A DNA stretch of 19,257 nucleotides from Obelidium mucronatum. Its lineage: Eukaryota > Chytridiomycota > Chytridiomycetes > Chytridiales > Chytriomycetaceae. Positions 10,146 to 18,640 of the stretch are shown in pieces. A program made the translations under genes and the position numbers. Within the stretch, counting starts at the first letter, position 1. Every line of letters begins with the position of its first letter. Location: positions 1 to 19,257 of the forward strand of contig JAIVFH010000454.1 of assembly GCA_025765595.1 (NCBI GenBank), given 5' to 3'. The notes under the pieces are model-generated. The model was given only the letters and a program-made list of their open reading frames with translations. It ran no database searches and was not told the origin of the DNA.

Positions 10146-10694
10146 TCATTTATCCATTTTCACAGCCGCCAACTCTTCTGCCTTGGCCAATACTCGTTTG
10201 AACTCAGACTGGGCATTTCTGAGCGATGTTGGTGGAAAAGCTGAAAACATTTGGATTGCGTCTTTGATTCTCGGTTTTGGATCTTCTTCAATCAGCTCAG
10301 CAGTGGAATCCTTGCTTTCTTTCGGTTCTTTACGGTTTCGTAATTCGTTCAAGTTTAAAGAGTCGAGCGCGATGGTTTCTGAAGGGGAGGCGGGTCTATC
10401 GACTTCTGATGAACTACTGAGGTTTTGACATTAGTAACGATGCTTTGATTTGTCTCTTGACCTACCAGAAAGCTGTGGCTTGCATCCGTCGATCGTATGA
10501 ATACTGTCCAACTTTCTCTGGACCTAATACGTACTTTGCTTCTGCCAGATGCATGAAACCCTGAAGTTGGTTTGGTGAGGAAACAGACAAGACGTAACAA
10601 AATGCCTCGCTACCTTGCGAAGTAGTTCTCCGATTTCCTTTTGCAGCTGAAGATAAATGTCCACTTGGTCTAAGGCTGTTTCCAACTCTGTCAT
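10146..10694 (-). CDS. VMA22: Vma22/CCDC115-like V-ATPase assembly factor
   Basis: Three exons in transcript order: 10694-10614, 10560-10466, 10416-10146. Introns are 53 and 49 nt; the product is 148 residues. The N-terminal helix (DQVDIYLQLQKEIGELLRK) runs into GFMHLAEAKYVLG and VGQYSYDRRMQA, matching the CCDC115/Vma22 pattern of a coiled coil, then a GFFSLAQANY-like block and a YDxRMxA block. The C-terminal part has the IKDAIQMFSAFPPTSLRNAQSEFK block, seen in the family as a D-P-x-x-x-F-x-x-L-P-P-x-x-L-R-x-A-Q signature. Family members act at the ER with Vma12/Vma21 to assemble the membrane sector of the vacuolar proton pump. A low-complexity Ser/Glu linker separates the halves. The start lies only 25 bp after the TAD1 stop. 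Confidence 0.85.
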
Positions 10695-10718
10695 TGTAAA
10701 ATTGTTTTTTTTGAAGGT

Positions 10719-10724
10719 TTTATT
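10719..10724 (-). terminator. AATAAA overlapping the TAD1 stop codon
   Basis: On the minus strand AATAAA spans 10724-10719 and contains the TAA stop (10722-10720). The next gene starts 25 bp later, so cleavage would fall at or inside the VMA22-like start region. Confidence 0.5.
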
Positions 10725-12230
10725 TGAATACCCATCCACGAAACGACTCGTGCGCAAAAAGAGCCTTCTTCGCGTCCTTATAATCAGTAGATAATGCCTT
10801 GATTTCTGTCAGAGACATTGTAGTCACATCAAGGTCTCTTAATACACTGGGCGCTCGGCTGACTTCTTTGGATATACTGGATACATTTAAAAATAACTTG
10901 AGGAGTTGGTTGTTGCTGATTGCAGATTCACTTGATTCTTGCCACTCGCTTTTTCCTTTTTTCGAATGTCCATGCTTTCTGCCTGTTCGGTTCAGAATTT
11001 CGACGCCATTTCCCTTGGCAATTCCGCTTGTCCATATTAAGCCTTTTGCATTTGAAAGAAAGTTTAATATTCCCGACTACTGCTGATATTATTCACACTT
11101 ACAAACATCCTGATGGAGTCGGAGCGCTTGTCTTTGGCTCGCTTTCTCCTTCCAAGAGATGACTTGCTATAAGGAAACTCCATTATTGACTTCACAATCT
11201 TCAAGTCAGTGGGCCCATTGTATCCACCCGGTAATCCTATCCTTCTATCTGGGTAAGGTACAAGATTCCCTCCAAAAAAAAATTGCGAAAAACAAGTTTC
11301 CAACCTTGAACGTCTTGAACTCGATCCACAAGTGCGCGCTTTAATCCAACGGCATCAAACAAATCTCGCCCAACCAGAATGGTGCTCAAGTAGATTGGTT
11401 CTGCGACAAACAGCGCGACCAGTGCTCCAGATATGCCGACAACACCCCACTTGGCAATTTTATCACTGCAACTCATTGAAATGCTCATTTCAGAATCCAC
11501 CCTGCCCGGCTTTGTCCGTAGAACGCCCAACGCATTGTAATCATCGCGTCCCCTCAACACTTGTCCTCTCTCTCGCGCTCTTTTGAATTCAGCAGGAAGA
11601 AGTGCTTCATTTGCAGGCATCGATGGCGCATCTTTCGTTCCGTCTAGATATTTTCTTCTTTTCGCTTCGTTTTCAACGCGTTCCTCCTCGGTTTGGGTTG
11701 ATTCGAGACAAGACATGGATGCGTCTCCACAAGGACTATGAGAAATATACATTTCCACTGTTGGTGCTGGTTGTTTGAGCATCAACGGGTATCGGTCAGA
11801 GTTATTCGCGTCGTTGTGTGCAAAGAGACTTGATGATTCGCCTTTAAGAGCAAGGATGATTTGGTTCAACAAGAATCTGGAATAGTATTAGTGCTGTGGC
11901 TCCTTATGTGGTGTGTAGCTGGCCTCTACCGAATAAAGGATCTTCGGCAAAGTACTTCGGCGTGGGCATCGGCAACGACTTTATCACGGCCTTCAAGAGC
12001 AGCAGAGCGACTCAGACATTTAACTCCCGTTCTTATTTTGAATCGATCAGCGATTGATTGTCAATAATAATGAAGTAACTTCAAAAACGATCCAACACAT
12101 ACCCGATCGCAACGACTTTCCCGTCCACTGCAATGCCTGCTGCTACTGTCCATTTTCCGCTCACTTCTGGTTTCTTAAGACTTAGAAGTTTATCAATGAC
12201 CAGCTTGTCAGTCTGTGAAGCAGTTGTCAT
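10720..12230 (-). CDS. TAD1: tRNA-specific adenosine deaminase 1 (A37 to inosine in tRNA-Ala)
   Basis: Five exons in transcript order: 12230-12103, 12031-11930, 11876-11305, 11248-11099, 11042-10720; 424 residues, close to yeast Tad1. ADAR-type deaminase signatures are complete: HAE with H66 (zinc) and E68 (proton shuttle), PCGDASM with C126, and SMSCSDK with C213 as the third zinc ligand. LRTKPGR at 196-202 and the lysine in SCSDK belong to the inositol-phosphate-linked core of the family. The C-terminal part keeps PIYLSTILVG, FPYSKSS and IWTSGIAKGNGVEILNRTGR. Intron 3 is uncertain: I use 11249-11304 (56 nt), but a 35-nt version ending at 11270 is also in frame. Intron 4 (11043-11098) uses a GTGTGA donor just past a GTAAGT. 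An in-frame upstream ATG at 12284 would add 18 residues, but Met at 12230 fits the family better. The stop codon overlaps an AATAAA. Confidence 0.92.
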
Positions 12231-12272
12231 TTGAAGAAAGTAAAAAAAAAAGAGTCCGGAAACCACACAGTC
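12231..12272. promoter_or_regulatory. 42-bp divergent promoter region between TAD1 and FEN1
   Basis: The TAD1 ATG (minus, 12230) and FEN1 ATG (plus, 12273) face away from each other with 42 bp between them. The gap is A-rich on the plus strand, with a run of ten A, and has no TATA or CCAAT. Either both 5' UTRs are extremely short or the transcripts overlap at their 5' ends. Confidence 0.65.
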
Positions 12273-13789
12273 ATGGGTGAACATCTAAAAACAAAACACC
12301 TACACACATCTACTCAGATCTTGAAAACCGTCTAAATAGGTATCCACGGACTCAGCAAAGTAATCGCCGACAATGCGCCAGCCGCAATGAAAGAAATGCC
12401 AATCAAAGCATGTTTTGGACGGAAAGTGGCTGTGGATGCGTCAATGTCGATTTACCAGTTTCTGATTGCAGTTCGTCAACAAGACGGAATGCAGTTGACG
12501 AACGAGGCGGGAGAAACTACGAGGTGGGTGGCGGGGCATTGACAGAGTGCTAGTACTGATTAACACTTGTCCAACAGTCACTTGATGGGTATGCTATACC
12601 GTACAGTGAGAATGTTTGAGAATGGAATCAAACCAGTCTATGTTTTTGATGGGAAACCGCCTGAAATGAAATCAAACGAGGTACTGTGGTTAATCAGAAA
12701 CCTGTTCTTTGTAGTCCAACTCAAGGAACCGTTTTCTATTTTGGCAAAATAGCTCAAGAAACGTGGTGAAAAAAGAGAAGGCGCAGAAAAGGCGGCAGCT
12801 GCTGCAGAAGAAGCTGGAGACGCCGAGAACTTTGATAAATTCTCTCGGAGAACGGTGAAAGTGACCAAAGAGCACAATGACGACTGCAAAAGGCTTCTCA
12901 AACTTATGGGCGTTCCGTACATCGAGGTTAGATTACTAACGGCCGATCCGTTTCCTGTTTTTTGTTGGGAAACATCTAAACACATCCACAACAGGCGCCT
13001 TGTGAAGCCGAAGCCCAATGCGCCATCCTCGCCAAATCAGGGAAAGTCTACGCTGCCGGATCCGAAGACATGGACACACTCACATTCGGAACTCCCGTCC
13101 TCATGCGCCATCTCACTTTCAGCGAAGCGCGTAAAATGCCCGTCATGGAAATTGAACTTTCCAAAGTTTTGGAAGGCCTTGAAATGACTATGGATCAGTT
13201 CATTGATATGTGTATCCTTCTTGGGTGTGACTACTGCGACAGTATCAAAGGGATTGGTCCCACTCGTGCCGTTTCCTTGATCAAAGAACACAAGAACATT
13301 GAAACAATCTTGAAGCATATTGATAAGAACAAGTATACTATTCCTGAAGACTGGCCATACAAAGAGGCGCGACAGTTGTTTTTGACGCCCAGTGTTACTG
13401 AAGCTGTGGATCTGGATGTCAAGTGGGAGGCGCCGGATGAAGAGGAAGTTGTTAAGTATCTTGTTGGTGAAAAAGGATTCAAGTTGAGTTTCTTGGTTGT
13501 CTCATGTGGTGTGGTGCTTACTCTTGTTCTATTATATTTCCACAGCGAAGATCGCGTGCGAAGTGCCATTCAAAAGCTTATAAAAACCAGAACTGGGACG
13601 ACACAAGGACGGTTGGGTGATTACTTTAAGCCGGTCGAGAAACCTGCTGGTACGAGTTCGGCTGTGAAGCGCAAGGTAAACGGCAATTTCTCATAACGGG
13701 GTGTCTAACAAAATGCGCTTTAGCCCGACACAAAAGCAGCCAGTGGTCCAGCAAAGAAGAAGGGTGGGAGCTTCATGAAAAAGAAATAA
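12273..13789 (+). CDS. FEN1: Flap endonuclease 1 (FEN1/Rad27)
   Basis: Removes 5' flaps during Okazaki fragment maturation and long-patch base excision repair. Seven exons: 12273-12276, 12340-12523, 12578-12680, 12753-12926, 12995-13482, 13546-13675, 13724-13789. Introns are 63, 54, 72, 68, 63 and 48 nt; 382 residues (human 380). The first coding exon is just ATGG, completing Met-Gly across the intron to give the invariant MGIHGL N-terminus that threads into the active site. All seven active-site acids are present: D34, D87, E159, E161, D180, D182, D234. The helical-gateway lysines and arginines ([12 protein letters not shown]) are kept. The PCNA-binding box is TQGRLGDYF near the C-terminus, followed by a Lys-rich tail. 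The junction at 13482/13546 restores the conserved GFNEDRVR. It runs divergently from TAD1, and the profilin gene follows 91 bp downstream. Confidence 0.97.
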
Positions 13790-13790
13790 A
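13785..13790 (+). terminator. AATAAA overlapping the FEN1 stop codon
   Basis: AATAAA at 13785-13790 includes the TAA stop at 13787-13789. A second AT-rich stretch (GGAATAATATG) follows. It implies a very short 3' UTR before the profilin gene. Confidence 0.5.
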
Positions 13791-13880
13791 GGAATAATAT
13801 GTGTTCATAATAGGATTTTTCACCAAAATTCCAATGCAGGGTGTATTCCAGCCTTGACAATCACAAAAGATTCCGAAAGC

Positions 13881-14479
13881 ATGAATCAGCTCCTTCAAGA
13901 AGCGCTTTTGTCAACCCATCATGTACAGCATGCCGCCATCCTTAAGAGAAAAGATGGATCTATTAAAGCGAAATCAGCACTATTTGAGGGTACCTGATAA
14001 TCAACTTTCTGACCAACTCTTGGGCAAGAATAAATACAAAACTGATCGTCATCCTAAACTCAGATAACATCAGCAGATTACAGCCGAATTTTGATCGCCT
14101 TCACGAGTCCTCGCGATGTTCGCACAGGGGAAGCAGCAATTACATTAATGGATGTAGCGTATAGGGCAGTTCGAGCTGATAACCTGTCTCTCTACGCGAA
14201 AAACGTTGAGTGGTCGTGGATGATTCTCTCTTATCAAAGCTGACTTATTCTTGACTTTGGATTATCCGGAATCGATTAACAGGACAAGTCTGGAATCATT
14301 GTCGCAAAAACTCATGGACATTTTATTATCTCAACGTATGATGGATCCATGTTCGCCAGTGTTTGCGCCGAAGCCGTGGAAAAGCTGGGTACGGATTTTT
14401 TGGAATGTCAGGAAGCTTGTTATTCAAACACAAAACACAAAAACCAACAGCGGACTATTTCAGGAAAAAGAATAAATAA
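13881..14479 (+). CDS. Profilin-4-like protein
   Basis: Four exons: 13881-13989, 14074-14204, 14283-14388, 14451-14479. Introns are 84, 78 and 62 nt; 124 residues, the length of a profilin. The whole chain follows the profilin-4 pattern: a start like MNQLLQEALLSTHHVQHAAIL, the block RAVRADNLSLYAKN in the middle, then SGIIVAKTHGHFIISTYDG, MFASVCAEAVEKLADYF and a short basic end (RKKNK) like that of vertebrate PFN4. Classical profilins bind actin monomers and poly-proline. Vertebrate PFN4 is a sperm protein that binds these poorly and acts with phospholipids, actin and microtubules in head and tail shaping. A zoospore role is inferred. The first intron ends in CAGCAG, so an alternative acceptor at 14076 would drop one residue (A38). 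The last intron is needed to reach LADYFRKKNK; reading through gives an unrelated tail. Confidence 0.88.
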
Positions 14480-14488
14480 TAATAAAGG
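14471..14488 (+). terminator. Poly(A) signals at the profilin 3' end
   Basis: AATAAA at 14471-14476 forms the last two sense codons just before TAA, and a second AATAAA follows at 14483-14488. The convergent BAR-PH gene stops at 14561, 81 bp away. Confidence 0.55.
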
Positions 14489-14560
14489 GATGGAAGCAAC
14501 CAACAGACTATTTGCGTTTTCGTTTGAAGTAAAGGGAATATTGAAAGTGGACACAGCGGC

Positions 14561-16541
14561 TCAATCTACAAGGGCATCAAATTCAGGAGCTTTTCGGGCC
14601 CCAGCGGGTCTCATCAACGACGCAGATGAGGTCGCTGATGTGAAGGTTCTTCCTGTTATTTCCCCAGTCCCTTGTCCACGAAATATCTTAGCTTTGACAG
14701 CAGCATCTCCACCAGCCACAACAATATCATCGTCGAGCGAGCTAAAGTCCACTTCTGATGTCGTGTTCACTATGGTTTCTTGGCTCTGTTGCGCATTTTG
14801 AACGTATGGTTTTGCCACTGGAACTGATGGTGGTGGACGGCGCAAAACTTCCACTTTATCAATGATCTCATGTGCAGGTGAAAACAGAGGCTCTGGGGGA
14901 CCCTCTGGCAAATAGCTTCTATAAAATCGAATGCTCGGTTAGTCAGAAAATAACGCAAGTCAAACGAAAATTCACTAAACTCAATCTGTTCCTTCAGAAA
15001 TGAAACCCAGTCAATCATTTCTGATTCAGTATTGGCTTTGATTTCGTAGCGCTTGCACGCGATTGGATCGCGTGGGGTTTTGAATATGTCTATAGAAAAG
15101 ACGAAGAGGTTGGCCTTTGTAGGGACAACGTTGACGGTGATTCGACCAGAGTTGTTTAAACATATGCTTGATTCCAGAATTAGTAAGCTGGAGTTTTTCA
15201 CGCTTCGCGCTTACCTGAAGAAGGTTGATGGGGCGTCCAAGTCGTTGTAGGCTGGCGTTTCATGCAGTTCTACTTGAAGAGCTTCAGCACTCGGCGGAAT
15301 GACTGCCACATTCTTTTAGAGAAGTTCCATGTATTTTTTTGATCTAGTGCGCGCCTTCTTGCTTCGTCTCCTCTCGCTTTCCCATGCACTTGCTTAAAGC
15401 AATGCAAATAGCCCGATTCTGTCACAACAAACAAGGCTTGGGCCCATCCTGTTCTACTCCAAAATATTGACGGGACATAACACTTTGTTTCACGATTTGA
15501 TTTCTTGGATTTTGTATGAAAAATCCGAGAGAGTTCTTGTGGTCGACCAGACTGATTTATCAAACACTTGAGACTCCGCCGCAAACTCTGAAACGGACTC
15601 TGCGACTCCAAAGAATTTAAGTGAGCTCGTGCTTGCTGCAAAAGCGCAGTTGTAGCGTCGTGTTGTTGCTCTTTAGCCAAAAGGAAGTCTACAAGAACAA
15701 TCTTCAACCCATCCACAACTTTCTCGTCGAATTGTTGAATATCCTTCAATTGTTTCAGCATTGATTCTTGGAACTCGTTTTCGGAATCAACCATTCCTTT
15801 GAGGTGTTTGTAGAGAACGCGTTCCGTCAGCCAAGGGTCAACAAAGGATTTGTCTCTAGTGTTTGGAGTGCTAACGCGACGCGCTTTCACCTTTTCGTGG
15901 AGAGTGATCATTTCGATAGTAGACGCATGAGATTTGTTGATTATGCGAGTGAGCGTGTCTGTGTCTGATTTGAAGCTCTTTAATGATTAGGGTTAGATGT
16001 CGGTTGGTCACATGAACACAGAAGCCACCTTAATTTTCCTTATAATTTCTGACTTAAGGTCCAAAAGCAATCGGTAGCACGTATCATTCATGGCTCGCTC
16101 AAATTTTAAATGCTGGTCAGATATCTTTGAAAGCGAGTGCTGAATCACATCAATTGGAATCAGAGTCGAAGTTTCTGGAATAAAGCTCAGATTTAGTACA
16201 TTTTTTCATCGAGCTGTATTCTCACTAACCGAACGTTACAGTCTCATGTGTAGTTGTTCCTAGCCTCTGTAGTCTGTCGGCAAGTTTTGTGTATTCTCTG
16301 GCAGATTCTTTCTCGATAGTCTGGATCGCGTAATAAAAAAAAGCAGCTCCTATAATGTCAATCGTCAGTCGTGTGCAATTAATGCGGTTGTATTTACCTC
16401 AACAATATTCTTCCACGCCATCATTCTGGTCAACACCAGCGGAATCTTTTCGCTTTGCAGTGCCGAATGCGGCCACAGCTGGGCGACTTCCGGCAGTGAC
16501 GCCCCTCTCGGCGAACGCACACAAAGTGTTGCCGCGCTCAT
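14561..16541 (-). CDS. BAR-PH domain protein, with one reading-frame break
   Basis: Seven exons in transcript order, approximately: 16541-16398, 16349-16230, 16174-16029, 15977-15390, 15312-15215, 15166-14981, 14918-14561; about 546 residues. Residues about 30-270 are a helical BAR/F-BAR-like region, from IPLVLTRMMAWKNIV through QTIEKESAREYTKLADRLQ. A PH domain spans about 285-430 (GWAQALFVVTESGYLHCF, then KRYEIKANTESEMIDWVSFL with the C-terminal Trp helix). A proline-rich, acidic tail follows. Such proteins bind curved phosphoinositide membranes; yeast Slm1/2 are a comparable architecture at the plasma membrane. The exon 1 to exon 2 junction does not close: exon 1 ends in phase 0, but exon 2 needs one more base before its T8 run (16331-16343 area). 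Intron 5 has a TACTAAT branch site. The last intron is ambiguous (14919-14980, or 14905-14975). Confidence 0.82.
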
Positions 16542-16641
16542 TTTTTTTTTGTTTTTTTGGCAATTTTTCTCCTCATCTCCACTTTTTTTCCTAAGTTTCA
16601 GTTTTTTCCAAAAGGAGCCTTCTCGTTGCCCCCCAAAATCT
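16542..16641. promoter_or_regulatory. 100-bp divergent intergenic region between BAR-PH and bHLH genes
   Basis: Pyrimidine-rich on the plus strand. On the minus strand a run of ten A (16550-16541) ends in the A of the BAR-PH ATG, as at the LRR gene. On the plus strand CTAAGTTTCAG at 16591-16601 could be the 3' end of a 5' UTR intron. No TATA was seen. Confidence 0.5.
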
Positions 16642-18228
16642 ATGGATGCCTTTGGCTATGCACTCGGATCCAACGATGCATCAGACTACAACGGGCTCTT
16701 GTTTGCAGACTCGGGGAACTCGCAGCAGCAGGAGGAGGCGTTCGCTAAGCTGCACTCGCTGGACGGGTCAACAGCCTCAAACAACCCGCCGCTGCTCACT
16801 CTCAACAATTCTCTCGGATGGGATCAACAGAACGACTACGATATGGCTCCGTTCATGAATGGCGAAGGTTTTTCGCAAATGTCGTCTGATTCAGTCAACT
16901 TCATGGACTTGCTGTCTCGCAGTAGCACGTATGATTCAGCGGAATTGATGGAGTCAGATCATTCAACTGGCGGCAGTAAAAACCAGTCGACTCTTATCGG
17001 CGGACAGTCTGCTGAACTCGCCAAAGAAATCTGTCAGCTTGAAACCCCACAGTCCTCACTCCCTACTGAAACATGTACCCAAAGCCAAACTATTATCGGA
17101 AATGAAAAAGTCACCCGACTTCTTTTAACGATAGTTTTCAAGGTCGAATGACTCCCTCTCAAATTATGGGTTCCCAAATAAGTTCTCTAGAAGATGAATC
17201 TGTGGAACGACCGTCATCCCATTTTACCCACCACCGCTCAGTTTCATCATGGGATATCTGCAATTCTCCTCTGTTTCCTCAGCCTTTTGCATCTCCGCTT
17301 GCTTTCAGCTCCTCGATACCTTCTATAGCACCTTCCATGATGTCAACTCCTTCATTGGCCGCCGCCAACCATCCAACCGCATCAGGATCCTCGAGTCTTT
17401 CAGCCACCCTTGCATCAGTGCAATTGAATCCAACACTTTTCACTCAAATGCTCGTATCACCAGCCCTTAACCCTCAACCGCAAGCCACACACTTGCCGCC
17501 ATCATCCATTATATTTTCGCCAAGTCTTCCTCCTGCATCTGCATGGTCATCTGCAGGTCAAGAGCAGTATCAACAGTCTCTGAGAAAGAGTCCTATGCTG
17601 AATGGTTATTTTTCGCCGCCATCAGCGCTGGGTCCCAATCGATTGCCAAATCTTCAATCTTTGGCGGATCATGCTGTTTCTTTATCGTCTTCATCGTCAT
17701 CCTCGTTTTCTTCGCTTCCTCTTCAGCCACTCCTCTCAGTTCAGCTGCTGCGCTGGAAGAACTCAAAAGGAAGAAACTGACACCACCGAAGCGAAGAAAA
17801 CAGAAAGTTCCTGTCGTATTGTACGTTTTAGTTGCGCTGGAGTTTACTTTTATTTAGCTTATTTTCTAAATTATTGTGTCATCCCATATTCTCAGAACGC
17901 CAGAGGAAACTGAAAAGATCAAGATTGAAAGAAAAGAGGCCGAAAAGCAGCGGCGGGATGCACTCAAGAATGGCTGGATGAATTGAAGGGGATGCTACCA
18001 AAGTCAATACTTCCAGAAAAGTCTCCCAGTCAACAGCTTATACTCGAAAGAGGTACATTTTTTTTCGAAGTTTCTGTTTTTTTTCAGCGACAATAGTTTT
18101 GATGTTTCCCACGTTTTTTTTTTTTTCAGTGTTTGATTACTCACCGATCTCAACGGCAGGAGCAGGAGAAGCTTCAACTGATTCGGGATCTCGAACAAGA
18201 GATTGCTGAAGCAAAGCTGACCCAGTAG
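16642..18228 (+). CDS. bHLH-zipper transcription factor with frame breaks
   Basis: ATG at 16642 (MDAFGYALGSND). A long Ser/Asn/Gln/Pro-rich, acidic N-terminal part is typical of an activation region. A Lys-rich basic patch (KRKKLTPPKRRKQK) lies near 17755-17810. The bHLH follows: ERKEAEKQRRDAL basic/helix 1, GW-DELKGMLPKS, loop, QQLILER helix 2, then a coiled coil to the stop (RQEQEKLQLIRDLEQEI). Clear introns: 17821-17895, and two short ones around a proposed 8-nt exon at 18088-18095. Frame must change at three other places. Between 17074 and 17145 a 68-nt intron (17075-17142) fits. Between about 17640 and 17745 several introns, or one missing base, fit. At about 17975, inside helix 1, one base is missing (TGG then ATGAA where TGG-GATGAA is expected) and no intron can explain it. 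The protein should bind E-box-like DNA as a dimer, if functional. Confidence 0.72.
18088..18095 (+). other. Proposed 8-nt microexon in the bHLH gene
   Basis: CGACAATA sits between two CAG acceptors with strong T-tracts, at 18087 and 18129. Joined to the G at 18052 and to the TGT at 18130, it gives ILER-ATI-CLITH, which places Ala at the conserved helix 2 position and puts the following coiled coil in frame. Direct splicing from 18052 to 18130 gives the wrong frame. The flanking introns would be only 35 and 34 nt. Confidence 0.45.
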
Positions 18229-18640
18229 CTTTCTGTCCTATATATAAGTTATTCTTGTTGTTTCTTTATTCCTTTTGCAGTAGTACCACGCTTGTAATAA
18301 AAATAGATATATCAGTGTCCCACTTATCCAGAGAATAAACTGAGACACACAAATGGCTTGATTTGAGATGAGTTGCGTGCTGATAATGATGAGAGCTTGT
18401 ATCTGTGAAGAGAGTTTATCCAGGCAATGATAATCCTGACAATCCTGCTACTAGCAGTCCGTTGAATTTTAAAAACAGGCATATCATCTTCCGTACTACA
18501 GCCAACTATCCCACCTGTGCGACAATTGGCAACAATTAAGAAAAAAGCGTGGCACATTCAAGCCCACCGCATGCCTCGTCAAATTATTTCAAACAACCAC
18601 TAAACAACCCTTCACAGAAAAAAAACGTGAAACCTTGCCA
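18229..18640. other. Intergenic region after the bHLH gene
   Basis: Contains an AATAAA at 18296-18301 on the plus strand, a plausible poly(A) signal 68 nt after the bHLH stop. The rest is AT-rich with no TATA box, tRNA or family-like reading frame. A 77-codon minus-strand frame (18557-18324) has no recognisable features and I do not call it. Confidence 0.5.

Noticed and set aside
14389..14520. Read-through extension of the profilin frame (LGTDFLECQEACYS)
   Set aside because: Splicing at 14388/14451 gives LADYFRKKNK and a stop, matching the profilin-4 C-terminus; the read-through has no counterpart in the family.
17680..17745. Poly-serine tract as a firm coding feature
   Set aside because: The same bases form a long pyrimidine tract ending in CTCTTCAG and CTCTCAG, so they may be the 3' end of an intron. 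The frame changes here, and coding status cannot be decided from sequence alone.
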